NCBI RefSeq assembly: GCF_947172395.1
Contig: NC_069104.1
Coordinates: 12,923,355 to 12,987,354, forward strand
DNA length: 64,000 nucleotides
Reading direction: 5' to 3'
DNA from: Bicyclus anynana
Taxonomy: Eukaryota > Arthropoda > Insecta > Lepidoptera > Nymphalidae
In this document: positions 29,600 through 40,922 of the stretch, in pieces
Numbering within the stretch: position 1 is the stretch's first letter
Layout of the letters: every line of letters begins with the position of its first letter
Made by a program: the position numbers and the translations under genes
The notes under the pieces: model-generated
Databases searched by the model: none
Told to the model about the DNA's origin: nothing
The model's input: only the letters and a program-made list of their open reading frames with translations

Positions 29600-30272
29600 A
29601 AGCTCTAGCAACTAAAAGACTTTTTATTAGCCGTAAAAATTCAATAGTTTTATTACATTTCCCATGTTTTCGCTTATCTCGTGGCTCCATATTTACATCG
29701 ATATCTCGATTCAATATAGCGTGTAAACAAAACTGGATGTCGTCGTTAAAACTAAAATATCTCGCGATACAGTTCAACCAGTCGCCCGCAGGTGCACTGT
29801 CGGTTTACAGCTATACGTAACACATACATACATACAAATATTTACATTTTTTATACATATTTTATAAAAAAAATGGTGATAAACAAAAGAAACCCTGGCT
29901 GAGTTTGTTGTGGGATTTTCTCGGAGCTTTAATAGTGACTTTAATTTCGAGTTATCGACTTTGCTTATTATAACCTAATTTGGACCATTAAAAAGAATGG
30001 ACCTGTTTCACACCCAAATTCACCAACAAAAAAGTCTGTCGTTTTTTTGAAAAAGAGGGACGAGGTAAACTCACACATCAAAAATATTTAACACCAGTGA
30101 GTATATTCTGTGTCCATACACTACACACAACTATAAATTTGACTTGCAATACACACACGCGTAATTTTTACACAGACTAACCAAGATCTTAGATCTTAAA
30201 ATGTGTCCCTATCAGCATGCTTTAATTATGACGTAACCAAACAGCCCTCTCAAAACTATTTTGGCACACATT
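29600..30272. other. Intergenic, no gene recognised
   Basis: Contains ACATCGATATCTCGAT at about 29695, reminiscent of insect ATCGAT regulatory motifs, and ACATACATACATAC near 29821. Nothing else. Confidence 0.3.
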
Positions 30273-30476
30273 ACGGTTCCTACACGACATCGTACCGGAA
30301 CGCTAAATCGCTGGGCGGTACGTCTTTGTTGGTAGGGTGGTAAATAGCCACGGCTAAAGCATTTAACCAGCCAGACCTGGACCAATTAAGAAAACCTCGA
30401 TCAGCTGGGGATCAAACCCAGGACCTCCGTCATGTAAATCCGCCCCGCATCCCACTGCATCACGGAGGTCGTCAAA
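30273..30476 (-). mobile_element. SINE family 1, tail missing
   Basis: Minus-strand head at 30460-30476 (CCTCCGTGATGCAGTGGGAT) and body down to GTAGGAACCG. Confidence 0.75.
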
Positions 30477-30685
30477 GTTTCCCGCGTCGTGCCTGGGCAA
30501 GAAAGCGAATGCCTCGATGCCCCGTACGAAATATCGCAGGACATACATAAAAAAAAACATACACACACCCGAACATAAAACCTCCTCCTTTTTGGAAGTT
30601 ATTAAATTAATTTTGACTTTGACTTTGTCATGAGAAAGCAAGTCCTTAGTCGCCAGATACTTCGTGGCAAACCTTCGCTAGAGAC

Positions 30686-30930
30686 GACCTCTTTGGCGCA
30701 GTTAGGTAGTGCTGTGGTTCTCAACAAGGTCCTGTGTTCGAATCTCAGCTGGGGTAAGTTTAGGAATTCATGTTTCCGAGATTGCTTCAGGTCTAGCCTT
30801 GTGGTCATCGGCCATGGTACTGGTGCCGACTGCCGGCACCGGCAAAGACGTATCGCCTAACGATTTATCGTTCCGTGAAAACCGACAGAGTTATGGGTAT
30901 AGAATAAACTTTACCTCTTTCAAGTAAGAC
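30686..30930 (+). mobile_element. SINE family 5
   Basis: Head CCTCTTTGGCGCAGTTAGGT, B box GTTCGAATCTC, then a GGCACCGGCAAAGACGTATC body distinct from family 1. Confidence 0.55.
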
Positions 30931-31254
30931 CGCTATTATTTCGGGCTATCTGCTTGATCCACCAATTTACTATAAAAAAAAATCGGTTGTCTGTGAACTC
31001 AGTTGACTGACGATACTTGAACGTGACAACGTTATAAGAAAATACTAATGGAATGGTTGCATTTTTCAAAAGAAAATGTTCATTTTTCTAAAATACTGTT
31101 TAATAATCTCCATAGACCAGAATATACTTTATTTCTTGTAAAAAAAGTTGGCAGCCCTAGAGCGAGGGAACATGACGTCATCTTTTTCCGAGTGTGCAGC
31201 CGGCTCCATCGAATTATAAGACGTTGTCACTTCAAAATGATTTATGTTATCTTC

Positions 31255-31400
31255 TGTCATCATTATCAGAATTATCAGCGTAGGCACGTCCACTGCTGGA
31301 CATAGGCCTCTTGAGTGGGCTGTCACGGTCTCGTCGTCAGCATCCAGCGGATCTTCTATCAGAACACGAAAGGACATCGACCATTTTAGACCCAGCACTT
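31255..31400 (-). pseudogene. RTE LINE 3' fragment
   Basis: Minus strand CAAGAGGCCTATGTCCAGCA and (GAT)-like tail, as at 45920. Confidence 0.55.
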
Positions 31401-31553
31401 TACAAAATCAAAAAATGACAATAAATCCTTAATCACCAAAAGTAAGTAATGTATTTTTCTTGAAGTCTAGCAGTGCTATTCTACATGCCCATGTTTTGAT
31501 TTTGCAACTGTCAATTAAACTGCAATCAAACCAGTCTAAAACTGATATTATTA

Positions 31554-31901
31554 TCTATACTTATACTAATATTATAAAGAGGAAAACTTTGTTTGTATGT
31601 TTGTTTGTTTGTAATGAATAGGCTCAAAAACTACTGAACCGATTTTTAAAATTCTTTCACCATTCGAAAGCTACATTATCCACGAGTAACATAGACTTAA
31701 TTTTATTTTGGAAAAAATAGGGTTCCGTAAGATTTTTGTGTTTTTCGAACACAAGGTGTAAAAAATCAACCAGAAAGGTACGTAGGTAGGTACGTAGGTA
31801 GGGTAGGGATAGGGTAGGGATAGGGTAGGGGTAGGGTAGGGTAGGGGTAGTTGAAAGTTTACTTCGAGTTTCACGCGGACGAAGTCGCGAGCGTCCACTA
31901 G
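31554..31901 (+). mobile_element. Helitron-like element, long form with GGGTA block
   Basis: TCTATACTTATACTAATATT to GCGTCCACTAG then T. GGGTAGGGATAGGGTAGGG array at about 31795-31855. Confidence 0.7.
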
Positions 31902-32216
31902 TTTGATATAAATAACTAATTATATTATTGATCTCCTTTCAAACAATCTCGGTGGTTTTGTTTTTCTGAAGGCGACTGACTTAGCCAATAGTCTAACTGT
32001 ACAGTAATTTTACAATATCTGTCCTGTTTCCATACAACAGTATCGCACAATTACAATGTGCGTTGCTGATTGGAACGAGCAAAAAGACTGTATTGTCTTT
32101 AAATTCATTGTTTTGTGTAATTATCATATATTGCGATCGCATTTGCATTGTTCGGAGTGCGCAATCAATTAATATAATATTATTATTTTAGTATCATTAT
32201 GTGCATATACATAATA

Positions 32217-32310
32217 ACTCCCTTATTGACCCAATGGTTAATAGTGGCTTTGAATTACGAGATCCTAGGTTCAAGTCCTAGGTCGAGCTTCAAGGAAATT
32301 CTCAGTAAAA
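32217..32310 (+). mobile_element. tRNA-like SINE head, family 6
   Basis: TTGACCCAATGGTTAATAGT and GGTTCAAGTCC boxes; similar heads at 38345 and 37735. Not a real tRNA: no foldable cloverleaf seen. Confidence 0.4.
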
Positions 32311-32349
32311 ATTGCAATGAATTCGGAAGTTGGTGGTTTAGGAGTATGT

Positions 32350-32680
32350 TTTTGACGGCCTCCGTGGCGCAGTGGTATGCGATGTCGATTTACAAAACGG
32401 AGGTCCTAAGTTCGATCCCCGGCTCGGTCGATTGAGATTTTCTTAATTGGTCCAGGTCTGGCTGATGGGAGGCTTCGGCCGTGGCTAGTTACTACCCTAC
32501 CGACAAAGACGTACCGCCAAGCGTTGTAGCGTTCCGGTACGATGTCGTGTAGAAAACAAAAAGGGGTGCGGATTTTCATCCTCCTCCGAACAAGTTAGCC
32601 GGCTTCCATCTTAGACTGCATCATCACTTACCACCAGGTGAGATTGTAGTCAAGGGCTAACTAGTAAAGAATAAAAAAAA
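32350..32680 (+). mobile_element. SINE family 1, full copy
   Basis: GCCTCCGTGGCGCAGTGGTA head, GTTCGATCCCC B box, full body, AAAGAATAAAAAAAA tail. Confidence 0.85.
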
Positions 32681-32774
32681 ATGTTAAGCTCTCGGTCACG
32701 GTTATTGTCAATAATATCTCGTGAGAGAATTTAACATTTTTATTTTTTATTTTCATATATATTATTATTATTCC

Positions 32775-32851
32775 CCGGCCCAGCCGGGGATCGAACCCAG
32801 AACCTCCGTCTTGTAAATCCACCGCGCATACCACTGCGCCACGGAGGTCAT
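32775..32851 (-). mobile_element. SINE family 1, head only
   Basis: Minus-strand CCTCCGTGGCGCAGTGGTAT to GGTTCGATCCCCGGC, downstream of Chi-h. Confidence 0.75.
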
Positions 32852-32960
32852 GTTTTAATTTTAGCATACAGTAATAATTCAATAAGCTTTAAACATATAA
32901 CAGGAAATTATGTTGGATAGGGGATTTTCAAAACTAACAAAAATTATACATTTACCAGTC

Positions 32961-32966
32961 TTTATT
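32961..32966 (-). terminator. Putative polyadenylation signal of Chi-h
   Basis: AATAAA on the minus strand, about 100 bases after the chitinase stop codon and the first such hexamer downstream. Use is inferred. Confidence 0.5.
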
Positions 32967-33068
32967 ATAAATTACGTTCATACATCTACGACCTATGTGA
33001 GACCTTACTTACAGCAAACTTATTATATACGATCACATTTACAATACGTTCATGGTTCAAACCGAAAT

Positions 33069-34727
33069 TCAAGCCTGATTGTTGCCCAGACCCATGTTCA
33101 TGGCATTTAGTAGATCACCATTGTCTGCGTCGATCTCCCATGCGAAGAGACCCCCTAGTTTGTTATTCCTTACGTATTTACCCTTCTCAATAACGGACCT
33201 CGCGTTGTCGTACGTTACCAGGTCACCGGTCGACGGTCTGAAGACATATGGGGCTTGTGCTACATTGTCATAGTGGAACTCCCACTGACTCTGTGCAATT
33301 TCATTGGCTATTTCCCTGTAGTCCACTACTCCGTCTTGCCAAGTCCCTTTAACGGGTCCTGTTGCGTTGCCAGTGAAGGGGTTCCCGTCTTTGTAACCAT
33401 TGACACCGGTCCAGCCTCTGCCATACATAGCTACACCCACTATAATCTTCTTCGGATTAACCCCTTGAGCCAACAGGTACTTAACACCAAAGTCAGTCGT
33501 GTACGTCTCTTTGGGATTCCATTCTGGCGCGTACAGTGGAGTTTGGTGACCCAAAGTGTCGTTTGACCAAGCTCCCTTGAAATCGTAACTCATCAAGAAG
33601 ATGTGGTCCATGTAGTTCTGGGCCTTGCTGTAATCTACAACCTGGATCTTGTCCCAACCGGAGCTGATAGCAGAAGTCAGCTCGTACTTCTTACCGGTCG
33701 AAACTGTCAGTTCATCAAGCATTTCGCGCAACTCCTTCATCAATGTGACGTAGATTTTACCGTCCTCTGGGCTTCCGAGATCAGGGTTGGCTCCCTTACC
33801 TCCGGGGAACTCCCAATCGATGTCGACACCATCGAAGAACTTCCAGGTCATGAGGAAATCTTTCACAGAGTCCACGAAACGATGTCTCTTTGTCTGATCG
33901 GTGAAGAAGAAGAAGGGATCAGCGAGAGTCCAGCCACCGATTGAGGGTAGAATCTTCAAGTCGGGTCTCCTCTGCTTCAACGACATCAACTGTCCGAAAT
34001 TGCCCTTGTAAGGTTCGTTCCAGGAAGACAGTCCCTTCTGCGGTTTCTGTAAAGCTGCCCAAGGGTCGTGGATGGAAACCTTGAAGTCCTCTCGGCCACT
34101 GCAAGATCGTTGTAAAGCTTGGAAGCTTCCCTCGATTTCTTTCAAACTGTCGTTGATACCGTCTCCACCGCAAATCGGGATGAATCCGTACAAAAGATGG
34201 GTGAGATTCGGAACAGGGATGCGGTCGACTGGGAACTTCCTGGGATACACACCCCACTCCACAAAGTAAGCACCGACGACTTTCCCAGATGTCTGCTTGA
34301 ACGGCTTATTCCTCTCTCCCATTGAAAAGTCCAGAGGAGGTAAATGGCTTCCATCAGTATCGGCTACAACGATTTCGGTCGGTTCACAGGAGCTGCAACC
34401 GTCTGCATTGCAGAGTTCCACTTTCATCTGGTATCTTCCTCCTTTCTTGACAGGGAATGTCGCGGAGGTCGCAGAGCCTGCGCCGGACCAGTACTGCTTG
34501 CCATCTAGAAGAACTTTGGAGCTCGTGGCCGGGTCTCCCGACCAAACGTTCCACGTGACAGTGACATCGGCGGCGTCATGCCGTTTCACGAGCTGGTTGT
34601 ACGCCGTGGCCGCTTGGTTCACTTCGACGATCGCGAACGTCCGTTCACCCCATCCCAAGTTCGGCTTCCCAGGGGGCCCGCACTCGGCGAGCGCGAGCAG
34701 CGCCGCGAAGACCACCGCCTGCCTCAT
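33069..34727 (-). CDS. Chi-h: Group h chitinase (bacterial-type GH18, horizontally acquired)
   Basis: Full-length 552-residue chitinase in one uninterrupted frame (ATG 34727-34725, TGA 33071-33069). It hydrolyses beta-1,4 bonds of chitin and in moths acts in molting fluid during cuticle turnover. Order of parts: signal peptide (about residues 1-16), ChiN fibronectin-like domain (about 17-130), then the GH18 barrel (about 148-545). Visible motifs: SIGGW at 262-266, catalytic DGVDIDWE at 299-306 (acid Glu306), MSYDF at 379-383, MYGRGW at 434-439, and FAWEID near 528. Length and ChiN-GH18 layout match Serratia ChiA and baculovirus ChiA, not the usual arthropod chitinases that carry peritrophin-type chitin-binding domains. 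No KDEL retention signal, unlike baculovirus ChiA, so it should be secreted. Lepidopteran Chi-h is published as a horizontal acquisition from bacteria or via baculovirus. Moth repeats on both sides show that it is chromosomal. Several long antisense ORFs here are shadows. Confidence 0.96.
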   Translation of the reverse strand: MRQAVVFAALLALAECGPPGKPNLGWGERTFAIVEVNQAATAYNQLVKRHDAADVTVTWNVWSGDPATSSKVLLDGKQYWSGAGSATSATFPVKKGGRYQMKVELCNADGCSSCEPTEIVVADTDGSHLPPLDFSMGERNKPFKQTSGKVVGAYFVEWGVYPRKFPVDRIPVPNLTHLLYGFIPICGGDGINDSLKEIEGSFQALQRSCSGREDFKVSIHDPWAALQKPQKGLSSWNEPYKGNFGQLMSLKQRRPDLKILPSIGGWTLADPFFFFTDQTKRHRFVDSVKDFLMTWKFFDGVDIDWEFPGGKGANPDLGSPEDGKIYVTLMKELREMLDELTVSTGKKYELTSAISSGWDKIQVVDYSKAQNYMDHIFLMSYDFKGAWSNDTLGHQTPLYAPEWNPKETYTTDFGVKYLLAQGVNPKKIIVGVAMYGRGWTGVNGYKDGNPFTGNATGPVKGTWQDGVVDYREIANEIAQSQWEFHYDNVAQAPYVFRPSTGDLVTYDNARSVIEKGKYVRNNKLGGLFAWEIDADNGDLLNAMNMGLGNNQA

Positions 34728-34734
34728 GACCGGT

Positions 34735-34831
34735 TCTACAAATAAATAAACAAGTGAAAACTCGGGCGCGATCTCTACATTTAAGCGTCTGATGCGTACT
34801 GAACTCGCATCTCGGTGGTATCTTTTATATA
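34735..34831 (-). promoter_or_regulatory. Putative Chi-h core promoter and 5' UTR
   Basis: A TATATAAAAG box reads on the minus strand at 34831-34822, about 95 bases upstream of the Chi-h ATG, which would place the start near 34800. Just before the ATG the sequence is TTTATTTATTTGTAG followed by AACCGGTC, which also looks like a splice acceptor. A 5' UTR intron is therefore possible and the TATA box might not be the only start. Transcript data would decide. Confidence 0.5.
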
Positions 34832-34834
34832 CGG

Positions 34835-35722
34835 GGGGTATAGTAGGCCAACCGCTAGCGGAGAAGCTCGCAAAGGAATGCCGATACTGATTTTGAGATG
34901 CGTAATAAAAATCGTTAGCTTACTTCTCGTGTCCCGGTCACGCAAGTGGGTCGCTTAAGGAGACATTATCTTTTTAATTGTGTTCGCTAATGGTTTGTTT
35001 TTGAAGACGCAGTGCTAATGAGTCGAGCCCGTTATGAGTAAGTACGCTCGATAGACGGACCGGTGGCGATCCTGTTCCGAGCTAACGGTCGACGTCCCCG
35101 TGAGAACCTACAACTTGCTTACGTTATAAATAAAACTCGTTATACGTAACTATTACATTGACTAAGTCTCCTTGATCTTGAATACAGATTATAAAAGAGA
35201 TCAGTTTCATTCCTTTACAAGAGTAGGGAAGCTATAATCGAGTATCAGTCACCGATAGCAACTCAAAGTTAGTGGTTTTGTGCCTTGAAAAGCAAATCAA
35301 GTTAAGTTAAGTCATTGAAACCTGTTTACCCCTGGTCATATCAGACGTATTTCTATTTATAAACAATATACAAAATTATAGGTAAATTTTAACAAAAATG
35401 TCACTTTGCAGTGAATCTACTCTTAGAATATGTTCGGAAGAGATAACTTTCTAAGAAAAGCAGCAAGAAAACCCAAACACTCTTTTAATGTCATTGTACA
35501 ATTGAATATAATCGGAAATAGAGGTATATTCATAACTGTAAGCAATCAATAATGTTATACCATCCTACGCCGGAAAAAGTACCGGTTCCTTTTTGCATAT
35601 CATTTACATAATGTAGAGCAAAAGACATCAACGGGTCTTTGTACAACTCTGTCACAATTTGCTAGTCCTATCATCAATATCAACAGTCTATTTTAATGGC
35701 CAACCACAGGGTCAAGCTCTCC
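34835..35722. other. Upstream flank of Chi-h, unique-looking
   Basis: No recognised repeat; GC content close to coding sequence up to about 35120, then AT-rich. Possible regulatory DNA of the chitinase; no open frame worth calling. Confidence 0.4.
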
Positions 35723-35770
35723 TTTAAACTCTATATTCTTTCTCTTATGAGAAAGAATATAGAGTTTAAA
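35723..35770. repeat. Perfect 22-bp hairpin
   Basis: TTTAAACTCTATATTCTTTC plus TC, a 4-base loop (TTAT), then the exact inverse. No mismatch. Function unknown. Confidence 0.85.
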
Positions 35771-35984
35771 CCCACCACTTCCTAACTTCGGGTTTAGAAT
35801 TACAACTGAAATTTTGTAGAAGAAAGAAAAGCTCAATATTTCATACTCTCACCCAGAACCTCCTGATCCGAAACCACGTAGGTTGGACCGAGCCAGACAA
35901 AGCTAGGCATACACCGGTACCGAAAAGTACAGAAATCCTTTTGGAAATTATTCCCTTTAGATTGTGTACCCAATCTTATAACAA

Positions 35985-36060
35985 AAGTAGCGGACGCCCT
36001 CGACTTTGCTTGCGTGAAAATCGGTGTATACTTTCATTATCATCGATATCAGCCTATTAT
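35985..36060 (-). mobile_element. Helitron-like end fragment
   Basis: GTAGCGGACGCCCTCGACTT, the decayed end of the long form; the other end is not found. Confidence 0.4.
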
Positions 36061-36321
36061 AGCAAGACAATACCGGCCTAGGCCTCCGGGTCTCCTGCGT
36101 ATGCTTTTTTTTTAAAGTTACTAAGTCCATGATTTCTCACAACGCAATTCCCCCCCGCAAAATAGTGAAATCCCAAAATTAAATCGCTTATATCGCTTGT
36201 ACAATATATGAAAAGAAAACCCAATAACTTTGTTTTTGTTGCCTTGACCCTGATCTCAAATCTTAGACCTTATAATCCTCAGCCGATCTAACTACTGAAC
36301 CAATAGCAGTTAACGAGTTTC

Positions 36322-36610
36322 ATCATCATCATTAACAACATATTCGGGTCACTATTGAGCACGAGCCTCCTATCAGAATGATAAGGGTTAGATTAATAGT
36401 CCAACACGCTGGCATAATGCGAATTGGCAGACTTCACACACGTAAAGAATTAAGAAAATTCTCAGGTTTCTTTACGATATTTTTCCTTCACCGTTTGAGA
36501 CACGTGATAAATGATGATAACTGAAAAGTTGGTGGTGCATGCCCCACGGACCGGAATCGAACCTACGCCCTCCGTATCAAAGGTATATCCACTGGGCTAT
36601 CACGGTTCAG
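36322..36610 (-). mobile_element. SINE family 2 copy
   Basis: Tail at 36322, head near 36600 (GATAGCCCAGTGGATAT). Confidence 0.75.
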
Positions 36611-36847
36611 TTAATGAGTATATTATCTACTATTTTGAATAATATGTTTCTAGCTCCAATACATAATTATTACCTACATAATTTTTCACGTTGAATCATT
36701 ATGCGGGACAAATTGACCCACAAACCTAAATATCTTATTGTTATCTCAAATAACAATTATATCGTTTATAGGGACGGAAGAAGTGATTATACCTCAATAT
36801 TCTTAGAATATCTTGATTCATTATATCTTTAGGGTACTTTAGTCGAA

Positions 36848-37035
36848 TCTATACTAATATTATAAAGCTGAAGAGTTTGTTTGTTTGTTTGATTGAACGC
36901 TAATCTTAGGAACTACTGGATTTGAAAAAAATATTTCAGTGTTAGATAGCCCATTCATAGAGGAAGGCTTTATATGATCCCTGTGTTCCTACGGGAACGG
37001 GAACCACGCGAGAAAAACCGCGCGGCGTCAGCTAT
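36848..37035 (+). mobile_element. Helitron-like element, short form
   Basis: TCTATACTAATATTATAAAG to GGCGTCAGCTAT; last base of CTAG changed. Confidence 0.65.
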
Positions 37036-37189
37036 ATATTATACACAAGCAGAAGTCTATAACTCCGTCCGAACTATTGATTTTTCGGGATAAAAAGTGT
37101 GTCTCTATATATATCCGTTCCAGAGATTAAACACAACAAACAGACGAAATTTCTAAAAAAAAATTCTTTGTGTTTTAGTATCGTGTATT

Positions 37190-37500
37190 TTTTTTTATTC
37201 TTTATAAGTTAGCCCTTTACTGCAATCTCACCTAATGGTAAGTGATGATGCAACCTAAGATGGAAGCGAGCTAACTTGTTAGGAGGAGGATGAAAATTCA
37301 CACCCCTTTCGGTTTCTACACGACATCGTACCGGAACGCTAAAGCGCTTGGCGGTATGTCTTTGTCGGTAGGGTGGTAACCCACGGCCGAAGCGTCCCAC
37401 CAGCCAGACCTGGACCAATTAAGAAAATCTCAATCGGCCCAGCCTGGGATCGAACCCAGGACCTCCGTCTTGTAAATCCACTGCGCCACGGAGGCTGTAA
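37190..37500 (-). mobile_element. SINE family 1 copy
   Basis: Tail at 37190, full body, B box GGTTCGATCCC and a shortened head at 37480-37500. Confidence 0.8.
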
Positions 37501-38039
37501 ATAACTAAAAGAACTCGATTTATTTATATGTATTGTTAATGATGACATAAATATTTTGTGATTATACATCTTTTAGAGGAAATGCGTTGCATTTTTTTTT
37601 CTTTTCCACCATCATCAAAAACTGTAAAGTCAAAAAAAATATTAAATTTTCCTCATTCCATATTTTTGTAGTTCTCTCTCTAATGCTAATTTGTCATGAT
37701 GAAAATGATATCATTAATTTACTTCTCGTATTTCTGACGGTGTTGCGTTGCTCTGTGTATAGCTGGGAAGTTCTAGGTTCGATTCCAAATTTGGGTTATT
37801 TCATAATTTCTAAAAATTGTCTTAGGATTTCCGTGACTAATGAGCGCTATCAGATTGTGATAACCGGGACCCACGGCTTAACGTGCTCTCCAACGTAGGA
37901 AGATGTGTGTGCCGTTCGGCTCCTAGTGCCCTGAACCCTGAGTACTTTCTTACAAAATTTTCTTAATGGCTTCGCGGAGTTGAAAAATTTGTTGAGAAAG
38001 ATTCCTTGAAAGCATGTTAAGCCATCGATTTCGCTCATT

Positions 38040-38200
38040 ATCAAAATTCAAAAAATTCAAAATTCATTTATTTCAAGTAGGTTCAGTTTGCAAGCACTTT
38101 TGAAATTTCAGTTGATTATTTTGTAAAGATTCTACCACCGGTTCGGAAGGCAGGTTCTGCTGAAGAACCGGCAAGAAACTCAATTACTACAACTATCATT
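38040..38200 (+). mobile_element. LINE 3' region fragment
   Basis: AATTCATTTATTTCAAGTAG and ACCGGTTCGGAAGGCAGG, also present at 26120-26215 and inverted at 63460-63570. Confidence 0.5.
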
Positions 38201-38431
38201 AACTTATAAGTCAGCTTGGAGGTGCCGCATTGGAGGTGCGGGTGGATCTTAATCTTAGCTCAAATTAGCTCGAAATCCGCCCAAATGCAATAGGTATGGG
38301 AAAAGGCTTGACCCATACATGGGATATTATATAAATACGCCTGCCTCTTTGGTCTATTGGTAAGTTTATGTTGCTACACGAGATACTAGGTTCAAGCCCT
38401 GGGTCGGGCTATGAAAAACTGAGCTTCTTTT

Positions 38432-38820
38432 TAGGGTTCCATAGTCCACATGAAACCCATATATTTTCGTCATGTCCGTCTGTACGTCCGTCCGTCAACG
38501 GTTAAGCGCAAAGATTAGATTAGAAAGCTGTAAATTAGCATGAATATGTAAATTAAAAATGTGAACAAAGTCGTAAAATAAAATCTTGAAAAATAAAAAG
38601 ATAAAGTTGTCAGTACAATGACTCATTTTATGTTTAAACTAGAAAAATGAGATTAGGAAAAAAAAATGTTTGGGGTTCCTTCCCAAAATATGGGAATTTT
38701 TTGTCTATCCTAACGTAATCGGTATTTTTGTGCATTACATAAGGGATTAAAGTGCTAACTTAATCTACGGAACCCTACACTGCGAGTGGCCCGACATGCA
38801 CTTGCCGGTATTTTTTTTAG
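38432..38820. mobile_element. MITE-like element with AGGGTTCC ends
   Basis: AGGGTTCCATAG and CTACGGAACCCT are inverted ends; tail reads GACATGCACTTGCCGG. A fragment occurs at 21953. A (CCGTCCGT) patch lies inside. Confidence 0.5.
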
Positions 38821-38924
38821 AAGTTTTCAATAAAATTTCGCAGCCCGAGAAGTTTGAGGTTACAGCGCCTAAGAGAGCACAAGTCGTCCGTCTCGGTGTT
38901 TATCATTAGGTAACATCTAAACAT

Positions 38925-39240
38925 CATTAACAACCCTTATTCAGCTCACTGTTGAGCACGAGTCTCCTCTCTGAATGGGGGGTTAGGCCAATAGTACACC
39001 ACGCTGCCCCAATGCGGATTGGCAGACTTCACACACTTAGACAATTAACAATATTCTCAGATATGCAGATTCCTGAATATGTTTTCCTTCACCGTTTGAG
39101 TCATGTGATATTTCTTAAAATGTAGTATAACTGAAAAGTTGGAGGTGGATGTCTTTTTTTTTATTGTTTACAAGTTAGCCCTTGACTACAATCTCACCTG
39201 ATGGTAAGTGATGATGGAATCTAAGATGGAAGCGAAGCTA
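38925..39240 (-). mobile_element. SINE family 2 fragment followed by SINE family 1 tail
   Basis: Family 2 from tail to about 39152, directly abutted by the family 1 tail (39155-39240, minus), i.e. one SINE inserted in another. Confidence 0.65.
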
Positions 39241-39825
39241 ATAGTGGTTAAAGAATTTAACATTATCACCATAAACCACATTAGAAAATGTTGGGTCTTA
39301 GTTCCATATCCCACCTCCTACAAATAGAAAAACCAAACTCTATAGTGGGTCATTAAAATTGGCTGATAAAGTTAATGATAGTGATACGCATCTTAAAATG
39401 AAAAATGGCGTGTCATAATGACACTGCCGCGCTGTCAATTATAACACCGCAAGTGTCACAAGTCAAACGAGCGTGTGATGTAGTTTTAAACTGTATAATT
39501 AATAGTGAGAGGCGGGCAGAAGCTTCCAATCCATAACATCCAGTATGCAAAATAAAGCATTTAATTTATCAGCCTTAGACTAATAACCTATAGACACATA
39601 ACAATTTTAAGTTTTTATCGCGGGCTTTGAGCGCGGAGACCGAGGAAATTCCGTAACGAAAATAAACCTAACACCCAAGCCGTGCACCAAGTTAACACAT
39701 TTCAAGTTTATTATATCGACTCAGATGGACCAGTGGTGTGAATCTAAGGCGCAAAACTTATTAAACCAGAGTTCGATTCCAGTACAATTTTTTTTTTATT
39801 TAATCTTTTATTTTTTTATTATTTA

Positions 39826-40212
39826 CTAGCGGACCCGATCAAGCTTCGCTTTGACTTTTGTGCACTTCTTCCATACCCTTGCCTACCCTACTCCAACCCT
39901 ACGTCTACCCTACATCTACCCTACAACTACCCTACCCATACCCTACTCCTACCCTACCCCTACCCTTCCCATACCCTACCCCTACCCTACACCTACCCTA
40001 CCCCTACCCTATACATATTAAAATTCAAATTATTACGAATCGTTTGTATGGGATTATAATGTTTTTTTAGTCTTTTTAAATTTTTCTCGCCTTAAAAACC
40101 ATCCTAGAACTTCAATTAACATTTTAAAAATAGAATTGGCCAAATTGGTCCAGGCGTTGTTGAGTTATGCGCTTACCAACACATTTTGCGATTCATTTTT
40201 ATATTATAGATT
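39826..40212 (-). mobile_element. Helitron-like element, long form with CCCTAC array
   Basis: CTAG end at 39826-39829; CCTACCCTACCCCTACCC-type array at 39878-40015, the longest in the window; other end near 40212. Confidence 0.65.
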
Positions 40213-40259
40213 ATTTTCTAAAGAAAAAAAATACTACATAAAAATAGAGATATAAAAAG

Positions 40260-40572
40260 AAAGCCATAATAGCCCAATGGATATGACCTCGGCATCTGAT
40301 TCCGGAAGGTGTGGGTTCGAATCCGGTCCGGGGCATGCACCTTCAACTTTTCAGTTGTGTGCATTCTAAAAAATTAAATATCACGTGTCTCAAACGGTGA
40401 AGGAAAAACATCGTGAGAAAACCTGCATGCCAGAGAATTATTTTAATTATCTGCGTATGTGAAGTCTGCCAATCCGCATTGGGCCAGCGTGGTGGACTAT
40501 TGGCCTAACCCTTATCATTTTGAGAGGAGAGTGGAGCTCAGCAATGAGCCGAATATGGGTTGATAATGATGA
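40260..40572 (+). mobile_element. SINE family 2, full copy
   Basis: ATAGCCCAATGGATATGACC head to GAGCCGAATATGGGTTGATA tail. Confidence 0.85.
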
Positions 40573-40922
40573 ATTGTATAAGTTCATAAATAGTTTACAC
40601 ACGTAGTTTTTTACTCTCCAAAAGTAAACCACTTCTGTGTCTATGTGAGAGCTAATCTAATAACCCTCGACAACACACACACAAGCGTACTTATCGTAAC
40701 ATAGCGATGCGTTAAGGGCTCCCATTTCGGGGTATTTAAAACGGCTTCTTTTGACTATACACTAAATAAATCCTGCGACTACACACTATGTGTTATAAAT
40801 CTGTTATCAGCCTATTTTAACGGCCAGTCTTCCCTCTTTATTAGAAAGAGTACTTTTCTAAAGCGGGTTAACGGTTTGATCATTTTTAAATCTTTAAAGC
40901 TTACTAATATTCTAATAAATTC

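Noticed and set aside
32350..32440. tRNA gene candidates (this and similar heads on both strands)
   Set aside because: A and B boxes belong to SINE heads followed by the SINE body; no complete cloverleaf and many near-identical copies.
33069..34727. Bacterial or baculovirus contamination
   Set aside because: Moth SINEs and Helitron-like elements flank the gene on both sides, it has a eukaryotic promoter and polyadenylation context, and it lacks the baculovirus KDEL end.
33603..34749. Long ORFs on the plus strand opposite the chitinase (for example 33603-33944 and 34297-34749)
   Set aside because: They are antisense shadows of the GC-balanced Chi-h coding sequence with no recognisable protein features.
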